DNA of 64,000 nucleotides from Calendula officinalis (GCA_963853835.1 OY970821.1:47508646-47572645); one strand, 5' to 3'. Counted from the stretch's first letter, positions 24,211 through 35,844 are shown. The notes: a model not told the origin generated them from the sequence alone. Translations and numbers: made by a program.

Positions 24211-25044
24211 ATCATATAGTAATTGGATAATATTATTGTATAAATTATATAAAGGTTATTATATAATTAACTATTAAAAGTATAAATACAAGTCTATAAA
24301 TTTCGTGTATATGGGTACCGAAATTTTAGTGTGTTAATACTAGACATTTAATAGTTAAGTGCAACAATAATAAACTAGTAAAACTATAAGGGTTTAAAGT
24401 GTAAAGGATAAGTTTAATTAAGAGATTAATCTTAATTAAACTCGGAGGGCCCTAAGTGTAAGTCTTTCTAATATAAATAGAAGGCTTAGGGTTCCCTTAT
24501 TCCTCGATCATAATCACGAAACCCTAGCCTCCCCCTTCTTTGGGTTTTGGCCGAACACATCAAGAACACCACACTTGGTGTTCTTCGTTCTTCGTGTTCT
24601 TCGTTCGTTCTTCGTGTTCTTCGAGTTTCGAAGATCCAAGATCGTTGCAAGTGATCATCTAGAGGATCGTTCGTCGTGTTCATCATCAGTGGACTTATCT
24701 TAAGCATTAACCTAAGGTATGATTCATGGAACACTCTTTCTTCCTCTCCTCTTGTACGAAGTCGAACAGGGGGTTCTTGGTAGTAGTCGACGAACACACA
24801 AGTATGTGTGTGTTCGAGTTCTTCGAACAAGGTTTCTTTCTTGTTAACCTAATCTAGTTCTCCAACATCCCAATCCTTTAGGGTTTAAGGATTAGGTTTA
24901 ATCCCAGTTCCGCATTTAGGGATTGAATCAGCTAGTTGGTTTTAACCGGTCAAGAACAAGTTCATGTTCTTGGTCAGTATGGGAGAACCAAGTATACTAG
25001 GAGGTTGACCCAAGTGGTCGATCAGTGTCATGTGAAACCCTTCA
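23920..25044 (+). repeat. 3' LTR of gag-only element
   Basis: 1125 bp, TGAAGGAATT to AACCCTTCA, complete. It aligns with the interrupted 5' LTR and is followed by TSD GAAAG. The purine run CAAGTGGGAGTC just before it is the polypurine tract. Confidence 0.93.
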
Positions 25045-26486
25045 GAAAGAATCACACGACTAGTGATTCTGTTGTACACATAACATGCAGTCAACAAAGT
25101 TTCCCCCCACAGATTGTGTGGCAAACCCTATTGATTCAACATACAGTTGACCATTTCAACAAGGGTTTAACTCTCTCTTTCAGCTAATCCATTCGGTTGG
25201 GGAGTATATGGTGAAATTATTTTATGCTTGATACCATTCTCTTCACAGAATTTGTCAAACTCATGATTAAAGTATTCTCCGCTTCTTTCCAAGCAAAGAA
25301 TGTTAATGTGTTTGTCATGTTGGTTTTCAGCCTTGCACTTATACAGTTTGAATGCATTAAAAGCTTCATCTTTTGAATGCAACAAGTAAACATGTAAATA
25401 GCGGCTATAGTCACCACAAATTGTAATGAAGTATCTTTTACCTCCACGCGTGAGTATTCCATTCAGTTCACAAATATCTGAATAGATCAACTCTAGTAAT
25501 GATGTAATTCTTTTGACACTTGAAAAAGTTTCTTTGTAAACTTTGATTTTATACAAGTTCCACATTTGTCAAAATCTTTATTATTTACTTTTATCAATAC
25601 TTTAGATTGTGTCTTTTCAATATATTTTTTTTAAATGTTAGCGTGAGCTAACCTTTTATGACAAAAAGAAATTGAACACGCAATATAATTTGAAAAAAAC
25701 TATTTCATTAATTCGAAACTTAGTTACATCATCACTAGCGATATTGTCACTAACGCTGACACTATCATATTCTCACGATTACAAAGATCAACATTTAACA
25801 CATAATCATTGGATATAGATACAACATCATCTTATCCATCACCACATAGATCAAGCATAAACATTCCACCCGTGTTGATGGTTTAATCCATAATAACCCA
25901 TCTTTGGAGAACACGATATGACCATTTTTTTTATTATTACCAGCTTGTAACTATTTTTGTCATATTTGTTATCCGATATAAGTCCCTTGGAGATTCAAGG
26001 AACATGTATGACCTCTCGAAGGTAACCATAATTCCATTTCGCAATGTTAGAACCACTGTGCCAACGCCATGAACACGTACTATATGGCCATCAACACATG
26101 TCACCACATGTCACCACAGTTCTTTCTCGAACCATACCATAAATTTGGAAACTATCACAATTTCCACAAACATGAAAGTTAACTCCAGAATCCACAAACC
26201 AGTCTCGGGCCTCCATCACCCGAGTAACTGAGGTAGTCATATTGACTCCTACATGACCCACACTTGCACCCAAGTGGGTTAGATTTGCAACAACATTTGC
26301 AATTCCTTTTACATAAGCAAAATCTGAGCTCCCACCTGACACGTGGTACACACTCAATCTGACTTTACTCTTTTGATCTCTTATGAGATTTTCCTTCTCA
26401 ACAAGGAAGTGTTTCAACAAAACATCCAAAGAGTAGTCCTCAAATTTGTGAAACTCCAAGTATTTAACCACATTCAAGGAAAACAT
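25045..26486 (-). pseudogene. Copia gag-end, protease and integrase (broken)
   Basis: Upstream half of the split Copia polyprotein. From right to left: a frame at 26091-26486 includes the aspartic protease block RDWFVDSGVNFHVC (active-site DSG); past a stop, more protease-like sequence to about 25920. The integrase core is at 25167-25565 with IYSDICELNG (first Asp), a block LERSGEYFN where the usual RSD.GGEY second Asp is not preserved, and PNGLAERES with the catalytic Glu. After a frameshift, HNLWGETLLTACYVYNRI follows to about 25060. The frame then meets the nested insertion at 25045 and resumes at 12404. The element cannot make an active integrase. Confidence 0.85.
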
Positions 26487-27194
26487 TATTTAGTCAACCC
26501 TTTTCGGTAGCTCTATTCGAATACAACCAGGAAAGACGGTGAGGGTAGACAGCGCTAGTGCGTATTGGAACCACCCCCATTTGGAGTCAGAAAAATTGCC
26601 TTTATCTTTCCTAGACATTGTAATAAGAATAGGTGAGCCTATTTGGGGCTGATTGATAATTTATCCCACTTATAGATTCAATACAATGCTTAATGATACA
26701 CAGCTGGAAAGATTCCGTTTAACACTAAAATTATCTATTTTGTATAATCATGATTTTTCAAATAGTACACTTTTCAAACATAAACGTATATTGAAATAAT
26801 CTATATACAAGATATAATAATTAACTCAATTATAATGATTCAACCATAAGCATGATAATTAATCTACCATCCACTTTATACGAGATTATATTTTTTTTTT
26901 ACTAGAAAAACCTTTTGTTTTAACTTGTCTATTAGATTAAAATAGATATTTAAATGTGTCATAACAAAATAAGTCTATTAAATACCCATAATTAGAAAAA
27001 AAATGTAACTCATACAATTTAAACTAAATAGCCATAATAATCTCTTTTAAAGAATTAATCAATATATATATTAAACATTTACATAATGTCTCATTTTCCA
27101 TTTGTCTAGTATTTTATTGATCACAGAATATATATATAAAGAAAATATGTGTATATATACATAATAATATATATCATATAAAAACCTTAAAGAT
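26487..27194. other. 5' interior of the split Copia element, unresolved
   Basis: Region that should hold the primer site and most of gag. I see no primer-site match next to the LTR edge at 27195 and no gag frame. 26900-27180 is very AT-rich, so much of gag has probably been lost or replaced. Confidence 0.5.
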
Positions 27195-27803
27195 TGTTGT
27201 TTTTCCTTATATATTCGGTGATTAAATAATTAGACAATTACGATATTAAAACCGTATTTGATATTGATAATTCAATATCAAAATCAACAAATAAGAAAGA
27301 ACCAAATGGAATGAACAAACCTGATTCTTGATGAAATAACGAACCGCACGGAATTGTGATTCCTGTCCTTTAAGGTTTTTACGCGCTCTATATGCTGCAA
27401 GCCTCAGCGTAGAACCCCAAGATTTGATGCAGTTTGTCGGTATGATTCTACAGCAATAGAGTTACCGATAACACAAAGTGACTACTTGGAAACACACGAA
27501 TAATATCAAGACGCATCGAGAGTGTGGAGAGCTTATTTTTCAAGTGTTGTGGTATGTATGAACTTCACAACTAGAAGTTCTTTATATAGGGAGGGAGCCA
27601 TCAATATGCTTTATGAAGAGTAAAGACATATTCTTGTAACTCTTGATTTAATATGCATTATGAAGAGTAAATAAAAAGTTGTAACACTTGGTTTAATATA
27701 GCTAGTAAAGATAGTGACATATTCAACAAAAGACAAAGCTCCACAACTCCACGCGGCCGATAGGAAATTTGCCAACTTGCAAATACCTTTATAATTTCCA
27801 ACA
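27195..27803 (-). repeat. 5' LTR of the split Copia element
   Basis: 609 bp, same length as and nearly identical to 9273-9881; the outer edge ACA is followed by GCCGA, the TSD. Confidence 0.93.
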
Positions 27804-27950
27804 GCCGATGGCACGGGTCTAAAGCCCGACCCAACGGTCTCGCCGGTCCACCTCTCAGAACTTGTCGATCCAACAACGTTGTTAACACGACCTCATCCGT
27901 GGAACTCGTCGGATATCCGAAGAGTTGGGTCAGGGAGGGGGAATGGAAAA

Positions 27951-28455
27951 GTAGGGGTGGCAATAATGCGGTTTGCGTCATAAACGGGGTTGACCTGTTT
28001 GGGTTCGCGGGTTGAAAATCTCAACCCAACTCAACCCAACCTTTTTATCTAAACGGGTTAAGATCTTCAACCCAACCTATTTATTAAACGGGTTGGGTCA
28101 TAAAGGGTTGACCCAATGAAACATCAATTTATAAAAATATATATATATATATATATAGAAAAACACACATAATTAAAGACTAAAATATCAAAATAAGTTG
28201 ATTAGTTGCAAAATATAAAAAAATTAACAACTACTAAAAGTTGTTCAAAATACAAACAAAAGTTAACAACTACTAAAAGTTGTTCAAAATACAACATGAA
28301 AGCCTAAACATTTAACTTCCCGAGTTGTTTTATGAGGGGTTGTAAACATGTTGACCCGTTTACGACCCACGTGTTGAAAGTTATGACCCAACCCACAATT
28401 TTCGGGTTCTAAATGAGTCGGGTTGACATGTCGGGTTTGAATTTGTCTGCCCTAC
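27951..28455. mobile_element. hAT-like MITE
   Basis: Left end GTAGGGGTGGCAA and right end TTGTCTGCCCTAC form an imperfect terminal inverted repeat (10 of 13 pair), a form common in plant hAT MITEs. Inside are many copies of GGGTTG/CAACCC words near both ends and a (TA)n tract at about 28138-28157. No 8-bp TSD was found, so the exact edges are uncertain. No coding. Confidence 0.6.
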
Positions 28456-28559
28456 CTTAGAGTTGTCTCTAACATGTATAAATTAATTGTACATTCATTG
28501 ATAGAGTAGTGTTATTAAAATTCAAAGAACAGTTTTTATATTAATTTTGTTTTGTTATT

Positions 28560-28578
28560 GACAGCCCTAAGGGCTGTC
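28560..28578. repeat. Short perfect palindrome upstream of NCL
   Basis: GACAGCCCTAAGGGCTGTC: 9-bp perfect arms with a one-base centre. It lies about 480 bp upstream of the NCL start codon. It could be two MITE ends joined after internal loss, or a chance element. Confidence 0.6.
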
Positions 28579-28689
28579 ATTATTATTCTTCTTTAATTAA
28601 ATACAAATTTTAATATATTATTAAATATAAAAAGAAAAATTATAAAAGAAAATAATTAAAAAATATATTTTCAAAAGAAAAAAAACTAT

Positions 28690-28733
28690 TTCTCTCACCT
28701 TCTCTCTCTCTCTCCCCCCTACTCTCTCTCTCA
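28690..28733. repeat. CT-rich microsatellite near NCL 5' leader
   Basis: Interrupted (TC)n tract with a C-run. Such tracts are frequent in plant promoters and 5' UTRs. The interval 28734-29053 is the likely leader: CT- and A-rich without upstream frames of note. Confidence 0.7.
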
Positions 28734-29616
28734 AAATAAATTTCCTTAAAAAAACTAACCATCAACTGTGAATGTAGGTAGTATTGCGGTTTTTTTCAGT
28801 GGTTACATATTTTGTTTTATGTTATTTTGTAATCATAGCATCATTGGAAAGAAAAAAAAAAATCTCTTACTATATGAACAAATAAAACGTGTTTGTTCTT
28901 TTGCTATCTTTTTAGATATTGATAATTACAATAAAACAAGTGGCAAGGCAAACTCTGCTTATCCTCCCCCTCATTTCACAAAAAACCTCAAAAATCACAT
29001 AACCTCAACATTATTGATACACAATTTCACTCAACCGAATCACCTTTTTCAAAATGAGCAATCGTGAAATTGCATATTTTTCGGTTTCCCTTCTTTGCCT
29101 TTTAGTTTGCAATGTAAACGGGCGTTCTTTGCATTATGATGCCAGTGAAGAAATATCAGATGGTGTTAACAATGGTGTTAAAGATTTATTTTTACGTATA
29201 AAAGAATCGAATGATTCTGAAACCGAAGAGGGATGCGAGCAAATGTACGGATTTTTGCCATGTTCAAGCAATATGCCAGGTCATCTGTTTCTGATTGTGG
29301 TGTATGAATACCTGTTGTATCATGGAGAATCTTATGCTGGTGGTGATGGACGGATTTTTGGTGTTCTTGGCAATAACTTCTTCGGTGCAAGTGTGTTCCA
29401 GCTTCTTGATTCACTCCCAGATTCTCTCATTCTTATTGGTATACAACACTACACTATACCCCTATTATGTTCGTTCTCTCATATTGTGGAATTAATTTGT
29501 TGATGGATTTTAAATTTGTGGACATTGTTTCATTTCATAATTTAAAGTTAGAAAACAAATTGTTTCTCTAAATTAATTATATGTTAGATCGAATAAAGAA
29601 TATATTTAAAGTCATA

Positions 29617-29838
29617 GAAGTGAGATCGAGCGAGGACTCAAAATTTGGTGAGGACTGTAAGAATAATTCTCAACTAATCATTTTTAAAAATTATGATCAT
29701 TTTCAGAATTTTTGGATCATTGTCATCCTCACAAAGATCCTAAAATTCTGACAATGATCCATTTTTTTGAAAATGATTGGTTGAGAATTGTCCTCGCAGT
29801 CCTCACCAATTTTTGAGTCCTCACCGGATCCTAACCCT
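29617..29838. mobile_element. Mutator-like MITE in NCL intron 1
   Basis: 222-bp foldback element flanked by an exact 9-bp duplication AAAGTCATA (29608-29616 and 29839-29847), the TSD length of Mutator-type transposons. The arms are about 60 bp, with CGAGGACTCAAAATTTGG on the left and its near complement ending GAGTCCTCACCGGATC on the right. Non-coding. Confidence 0.88.
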
Positions 29839-29847
29839 AAAGTCATA

Positions 29848-31011
29848 AACGTGTTTTCATGTGTTTTGTTACATATCAACGTGTCGTTCCAAATTATGGT
29901 TAACTTTTGTAAAACGTATGATCTTTATCTTCTTGATTCACTACTAATTGTATTCAAGAATTGATTATTATAGGATGTTAAATAGGGTTGCTTGTCTTTG
30001 TGAAAGAGAGATAAAATTTTGAATTAATTATTAAAGTAGACCAATTTAAGTGAGAGACTCTCATTTAATACTGATAAACATCAATCTTTCCAAAATACTC
30101 GATGCGACTGCGAGACTTGAGCAGCACTAACTGGGAGCAACACTAACGGAGCAACACTAAGTGTTGAGCGGTATTAACGAGCAGTAGTAACAAGGTTGGT
30201 CAGTATTAACGAGCAGTAGTAACAAGGTTTAGAGCAGTAGTAACAAGGTAATTGAGCAGATGACGAGCAGTAGTAACAAGGTTGAGCAAACACTAACTCG
30301 GACACGTTTAGGCGTTCTAGTGGAGTTGCACGGTCGCACGGTCATTCGCACGGTCTATTTTGAGAAGAATTGAAACTTAAGTCTATTCTTGGGGAAGTTT
30401 GATTTCATTTGGTCTATATTTGGAAATCACCCTAAAATTTTCATGGAAATAACTAGCAAGAAAGAACATATTATAGTGCATCCAGACTAATTAAGAGATT
30501 GTTTGATAGTTGCTAATTGAGTTGATATTAACTGAGTTACTTGTTGATTAAGTTAGTTACTGATTGATTAAGAACTTCTGACCAAATTCAAGTCTATATT
30601 ATTTTGGATCGGATAAGTGAACTCGTCTGAACCAAGTCTGACGAAATGTAAGGTTAACAAATAGTTCGATTCGGACCCGGTCTGAAATTGGAGTTTGAGA
30701 CTAAATTATAGTCCAAATAGCTAACCTGGAAAATAAAATCCTCAAATATATAAAGAACACCAAGACAATATCGAATCCATTGTGGCAGGGGCGGACCCAC
30801 TTAATACTAGGGGTCCGTGGTCGGCCAACCAAATTTCAATGTCAAAGATTTAATCTATATCATTATTAGGCAACCGTGATACCAATTAACGCTTTAGTTT
30901 TTGTTATATCAGCTGGCACTACAGATGATGTGTCGCCTTTCCTCTGTTTGCCGCCTTCCGTCATGCTAAGCACGACGCGACCCTCCCATGACGAGAAGGG
31001 TGACAAGACGC
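29848..31011. other. NCL intron 1, segment with AGCAGTAGTAA repeats
   Basis: Non-coding. 30110-30300 carries repeated AGCAGTAGTAACAAGG words (see separate entry). Around 30785-30830 the phrase GGGGCGGACCCAC...GGGGTCCGTGG resembles a hAT-type end, without a partner found. Confidence 0.5.
30110..30300. repeat. Cluster of GAGCAGTAGTAACAAGG words
   Basis: GAGCAGTAGTAACAAGGT occurs four times (from about 30179, 30211, 30231 and 30265) with related GAGCAACACTAAC and GAGCGGTATTAAC words just before. The core AGTAGTAA is shared with the cluster at 13900-14300 in an LTR element. Confidence 0.75.
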
Positions 31012-31016
31012 CCCCC

Positions 31017-33221
31017 TGTAACACCTCAATTTTTAAAACACTTTTTAAATCATATTTTTAAATAAAAATATTACAATGTCCAATATCTCACAAAATACGG
31101 TTTAACGAAAACCAATAAAAGTTTATCAGAGTATTAAAACCGGTGTTACAAATACAATATCATAACCATAGGATAAACGGGATCTACCTACGAGCTCCCG
31201 AGCTAATCAACACTAGGCCACTTCTATCGCGACCCTCTAATCCTTCGATCCTGAACCTGAGTACATAGCCAAAAACAAAGTAGTACGTGAGACAAAATAG
31301 TCTCGTGAGATACATGGGTTTTCGACCCATTCTCAAAAGGTTTATAAAATAATATTTATAACATTATAAATACTTATCCTTATCATTTCTTAATAATTCA
31401 TAACTCGTCTTCTATTCATTTAACCGTATAAACTAATAAGCTTACCATAAGCTAACTCATCATCTACTCACTTATTTGTAAGCTATCTCCAAGCTTACAC
31501 TTTCTTTATCACATATGCAACGGACCTCTCCGAAGCCAACTCTCCCGATATGGGATGTCGTAGGTAAACTATCAAGGTAATTGGGAACCCCCATCTTACC
31601 GAGATTCATAAGCTCTCCCCGTTCCCGGGTCGTCATGCTCACCCATCACTGGGTGTCGTAAACTGTGACATTCTACTCTTTGCGCAGGGAGGTACCACCC
31701 CAAGTAGACGTCTCATGCTCCCCCATTTCTGGGCGGTCTTATTCCGGATATCTCATTAACACTTATGAGCCTTAGCTCCTTTCATCAAAATATGAGCATT
31801 AGCTCTTTTCATCAAATTCATCACTTATTAGAATACACCTATTCTAATTCATCATATTATTCTTTTTACTTATTCAGTTTCAATCTCGACTTTACCAAGT
31901 CCTTTACTAATTTAAAACATATTTATCGTTTATGAAAATCATATTACTTTGACTCTTCTTTGACTAGGATACATGTTTATTACTAGCCACTCTATACTCA
32001 TTCTCTTAGTAATTCGATAACTACTTTTATTAGTATAATATACTAACCGATACTTATTACTTAAAAATCATTGTCTCAAGCCTTATTAATACATACTATT
32101 AATAAATCGATTATCAAGCTCTTTTAAGCCATTATCTCTATTCGTACATCTTATTTATAAAAAACACATTAATTACTTTTTATCATCAAAATCTCTTTCA
32201 AAATCATTAATCATATAGACATACTCAAATAGCCCATTACTAGCACTTTCTCAACATATCATTCTTTTCTTTATTAAAAACGTTATTAATAAAGACTCTT
32301 AAAACATCATAGTTTCCAAAAATCATTTGCTATGTACTCAGTAAAAGTCTCATGTACTCACCTTAGCCAAGCTAACTCCAAATCGTGTCTAATAGCACGG
32401 ATCCTTGCTTTCCAACTTGTGAAATGTCACCACACTTTAGGTCTTCTTGACCTACCATCAATATCATCACGATAACTAGTTATTATCCATAACTAATCAC
32501 TAATCAATCCATATTCACATTCCTAACCACCAAGTTCATCCAACTTGGTGGAATCTCAAACCCTAGTTCAAGATTTCCATCAATAAACCCAAATCCAACT
32601 TGTACACATCGATTACAAGCTTACAATGAGTGTTCTACACCCATGATTAGTCATCTTTCCCAAAGATGACATGGATGGTTCCCAAACCACCATTTCTACC
32701 CATGCAAAGCTCACAACTAGCTAGATAACCTCAACAATCAAGAAATCTTACCTTTGATGTTTGAATCTCCAAAGATGGTGAAGATTTGAGCTAGAAATCA
32801 CCAAAATCGCCACTTCTCTCTAGAATCGGCTGCACACTTCGGAGTGGAGAGAGATGAGCAAAAACCCTAGAAATCCCGTTTTATACAGAACCAAACAGTT
32901 CGCGATCGCGAACTCAAGTTCGCGTCGCGAACTTCGCGCCTCGTGAACATTTCGCGATCGGTAATGGGTCATGAACTCTGATCGCCAAATGCCCCAAATC
33001 CCTGTTGATGTTCCCGATCGGGAACATCAGTTCGCGTCGCGAACTCCTGTAGCCAGCAGGGCTGCACTTTTCGGTCTTCGCCTCGACCCGGTTTCGTCCA
33101 TAACTTTCTCATACGGTGTCCAAATGACACGAAACCAATTCCTACGGTCTTTAAATGATTTATCCTTATCTATCATATTTTTTTACATAATTTATTTAAC
33201 ACAAAATTTCGGGTCGTTACA
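31017..33221 (-). mobile_element. Solo Gypsy LTR in NCL intron 1
   Basis: 2205 bp from TGTAACACCTCA to GGGTCGTTACA with no internal coding, flanked by C-runs (CCCCC at 31012-31016; 14 Cs from 33222), consistent with TSD CCCCC. Both ends and much of the body match the LTR of the full-length Gypsy element at 48947-57546 (shared CGATCCTGAACCTGAGTACA-like phrase, CTCGACCCGGTTTCG, ACACGAAACCAATTC), so orientation is minus by homology. It is a related but distinct subfamily. It probably arose by recombination between two LTRs with loss of the interior. It carries GTTCGCGATCGCGAAC palindromes at about 32898-33045. Confidence 0.87.
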
Positions 33222-33235
33222 CCCCCCCCCCCCCC
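33222..33235. repeat. Poly-C run
   Basis: Fourteen cytosines directly after the solo LTR. It includes the expected TSD copy and may have lengthened by slippage. Confidence 0.8.
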
Positions 33236-33368
33236 ACAAATTTTCTTTCGAGTTTGGCTGCTTCAGTGACGTCTTCTGTATTCTTTCTTCTTCTTTAAAT
33301 ATGAAAGTAATATTATATATTTAATATGAAATTAGAGTTGTATTCTAGGAAGTCCAAGGGTTTTGCAT

Positions 33369-34209
33369 AGTCTCAAGGGACAAATTCTAGCCATTGGATC
33401 AAGATCAAATCCCCCACCTACAGCCACCGCCGGCCGCCCCCTCCGGCCACCGCCCGTCGCCGCCGGCCGCCGACCACCGCGAACGTCGCCGCCGCCGCCG
33501 GCTGGCGGCCGGTGGCGGTGGTGGTGGCTGAGAGTGAAGGTGCTGGTGGTAATGCGGGTGGTGGTGGTATTGATGTATTGAAACACATGTGCTTCACTAA
33601 AACACAACATATTACTTCGAAGCACATGTGCTTCAGGTCACAAAACACATTTGCTTCAAGTTACTAAATACATGAGTTTCTAAACACACAGGGGAGCACA
33701 CGAATCACATGTGCTCGATGTAACGAAGCACATGTGCTTCAGTAACAAGAAAAAAAATCAAAACAAGTGACGAACATATCATTATTAAGCACATGTGCTT
33801 CATAAAGCCAAGCACATGTGTTTTTGTTCTTGAACACATGTAACTTACAAGCAAATCATTTGTTTTTGAATCACAAAGCGCATGTGTTTGACGTTATGAA
33901 ACACATGTGCTTCATTACTTAAAACACATGTGTTTGGCTGTACATATATACTCTTTTATTTTCAAAACACATGTGTTTCAAGCACATGTGCTTCCAGTCA
34001 CGACCACCACCACCGATCACCACCGCGGCGGCCACCTCCGGCCGCCGTCCGCCGCCGCCGCCCATCGACGCCACCGGCCGCCGTCTTCGGCCGTCGGAGG
34101 TGGGTGGGGGTGTTGATGTATGGAAGCACATGTGCTTGTATGGTTTGAATTTTGATCTTGACCTTTGACTTTTTCTTGATTCAAGGGTTATTAATTATCC
34201 CTTGGGACT
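33369..34209. mobile_element. Foldback (MITE-like) element with CACATGTG palindromes
   Basis: About 841 bp with inverted ends AGTCTCAAGGGA (left) and complement of AGTCCCAAGGGA (right), and a second inverted pair TCAAGATCAAA. Two GC-rich blocks (33412-33530 and 34000-34100) of CCG/CCACC repeats lie inside each end. Between them are AT-rich repeats with 11 exact CACATGTG copies, most within AAGCACATGTGCTTC. Open frames through the GC-rich blocks encode Pro/Ala/Arg-rich chance peptides. No TSD found. It lies in NCL intron 1. Confidence 0.65.
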
Positions 34210-35844
34210 AGTTAAAATTCTTGAACTACCTATGAAATTAATTAATATTATAAATACAAAACTATTTGTTAATGAAATATTAATTTTTTTTATAAAAGAA
34301 GATGTTAAGTTATGACTCATGAGTTTGATTACAATTTTGAGGGGTTAGATTGGGTATGAGTTAGCTGGAAATTCTCCGTCGCACCAGGCTTCTGCGCCTC
34401 ACCACCATCTTGCGCCGCCTCAGTCTCTTATCTAAAAATTAGATCCAGGATTTCTATTGTGAAGTAACCAATGGAGCTCAGAGTACGGCAACTCTGGAAA
34501 TTCAGTTGTGGAAGAGATGACCTAACCTGAGCAAAAATTGATAATGGAGGGTGGCGGGATGACGGCCAGCTTCTGTCTTGATTCATTTAGCGATTGTTGT
34601 GCATCAAAGCAGAAGCTTTGCGAAAGGCCATGTGTTTGATGTTTTGCCTCTGAGAATTCCAGAAGAATCTTTGCTTTGAGCTTTTTTTTCATTGAACTTA
34701 GAGCGTCTTCTATGAAATGTTTAAGAAGAGATTTGAAAATAGCTATAAGCAAATCGACCATGTTTTTCACATTCGATTTTCTGATTTGCAGCATCTGGAC
34801 TGTCAAGCAGTAAAGAGAAAGCTCAAGAGTATGTTGTAACAGGTGCTGGGTTGCTAGCTGGATCATCCATATTACTTCTCACCATTCTATGGGCAATATG
34901 CTTCATCTGTGGCCGAACTAAATTCTACATAAAACATGGTTCTAAACAGAAAAATAAAATTACACAACTACTAACCGGTTTGCATTCTTCATCTTCATCT
35001 CTCAACATTAATTTTTCATCATGATTAACAAGACTGCTTTGTTCTGGTGTTGTTACAGATGCGGAAACCAGTTATCAGCCAAAGTTATGTTCTTTTCACT
35101 GATCCCCTTTGTAATCATCTTATTACCGAGCGTATTTGGTTTATCATATTCGAGCCACGGATACAGGATCGTGGTTCTTGTGTCACTTTGTGTTTCGGTT
35201 ATTTGCTTGTTCTCTTACTTCTTTTATCAGGTATATATATACATTAATTGGCTTCATTAATGAAAATTGAAAACATTAGATCTTGATTTTCCATAATTTT
35301 ATCACTTTTTGCAGCTTTTTGATGATCGGATACAGAAAAGGCGACTGGAGTATGCAGAAGTGGAAAGAAAAGTTGAAATGCAGGTACCGTTTTATGAAGT
35401 TCAAGCACTTATGCTAGACAGGGAAAAACATCTCATGTTGAGGCAAAAAGAGATGGAAAAAATGATGAATTATCCAAATGAGAACGATGATAAAAGAATG
35501 AGCAGGCAGGAATTCTATGATACATTTGAAAATTGGCTCGATGTCACGAGACAGTTAATGGATGATCCATATTCGTTGGATAAATCAGGGACAGAATATA
35601 ATCAGGTGACCAGTTTAACACAAAAAAATTAATCACTTGTTAATAATATAACGTAAGTTTATTATAATCAGGTTGCGGAACTGTTGCTTGAAGATAAAAA
35701 CAAACTGATAGAACTAGTATCCCTTATGATGGAACGAGCTTCGGGTCAGAAATTGCAAAAAGAAGATGGAGCACGAGATGAATCTGCCATAGATAGGTGG
35801 GGTGAATCTACAATACATGATTTTCATATTTGATGATGTGATCT

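Larger units (their letters stand above)
12410..25044 (+). mobile_element. Gag-only LTR retrotransposon (TR-GAG-like) nested in Copia
   Basis: LTRs start TGAAGGAATTATG and end AACCCTTCA. The 5-bp TSD GAAAG is exact (12405-12409 and 25045-25049), and it falls inside the integrase frame of the host Copia element. Orientation is plus: primer site at 16088, gag at 18628-19639, purine run CAAGTGGGAGTC before the 3' LTR. No protease, integrase, RT or RNase H was found in roughly 7.8 kb of internal DNA, so it must borrow enzymes from a partner. Later insertions are a 2.5-kb LTR element in the 5' LTR, a SINE at 20481 and a CACTA end at 22639 with a flanking duplication. Gag-only elements of this plan are called TR-GAG in plants. 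Confidence 0.88.
9273..27803 (-). mobile_element. Copia LTR retrotransposon, split by a nested element
   Basis: Two 609-bp direct repeats (9273-9881 and 27195-27803) flank minus-strand Copia coding remnants in the order protease, integrase (right side), then RT, RNase H (left side). The flanks are GCTGA (9268-9272) and GCCGA (27804-27808), a 5-bp TSD with one mismatch. A polypurine run GTGGGGGAT (minus strand, 9882-9890) abuts the 3' LTR. The integrase is cut at 12409/25045 by another element with its own TSD. Without that insert the element is about 5.9 kb, normal for Copia. No initiator-Met primer site is visible next to the 5' LTR, and the coding region is riddled with stops and frameshifts, so it is dead. 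Lineage within Copia not assigned. Confidence 0.92.

Noticed and set aside
31017..33221. Full Gypsy element within NCL intron 1
   Set aside because: No internal coding or second LTR; only one LTR length is present, so it is a solo LTR.
33332..34168. Pro/Ala/Arg-rich frames on both strands in the GC-rich blocks
   Set aside because: Low-complexity translation of CCG/CCACC repeats inside a foldback element.
34522..34866. 114-codon minus-strand frame
   Set aside because: Overlaps NCL exon 2 on the other strand and has no recognisable domain.
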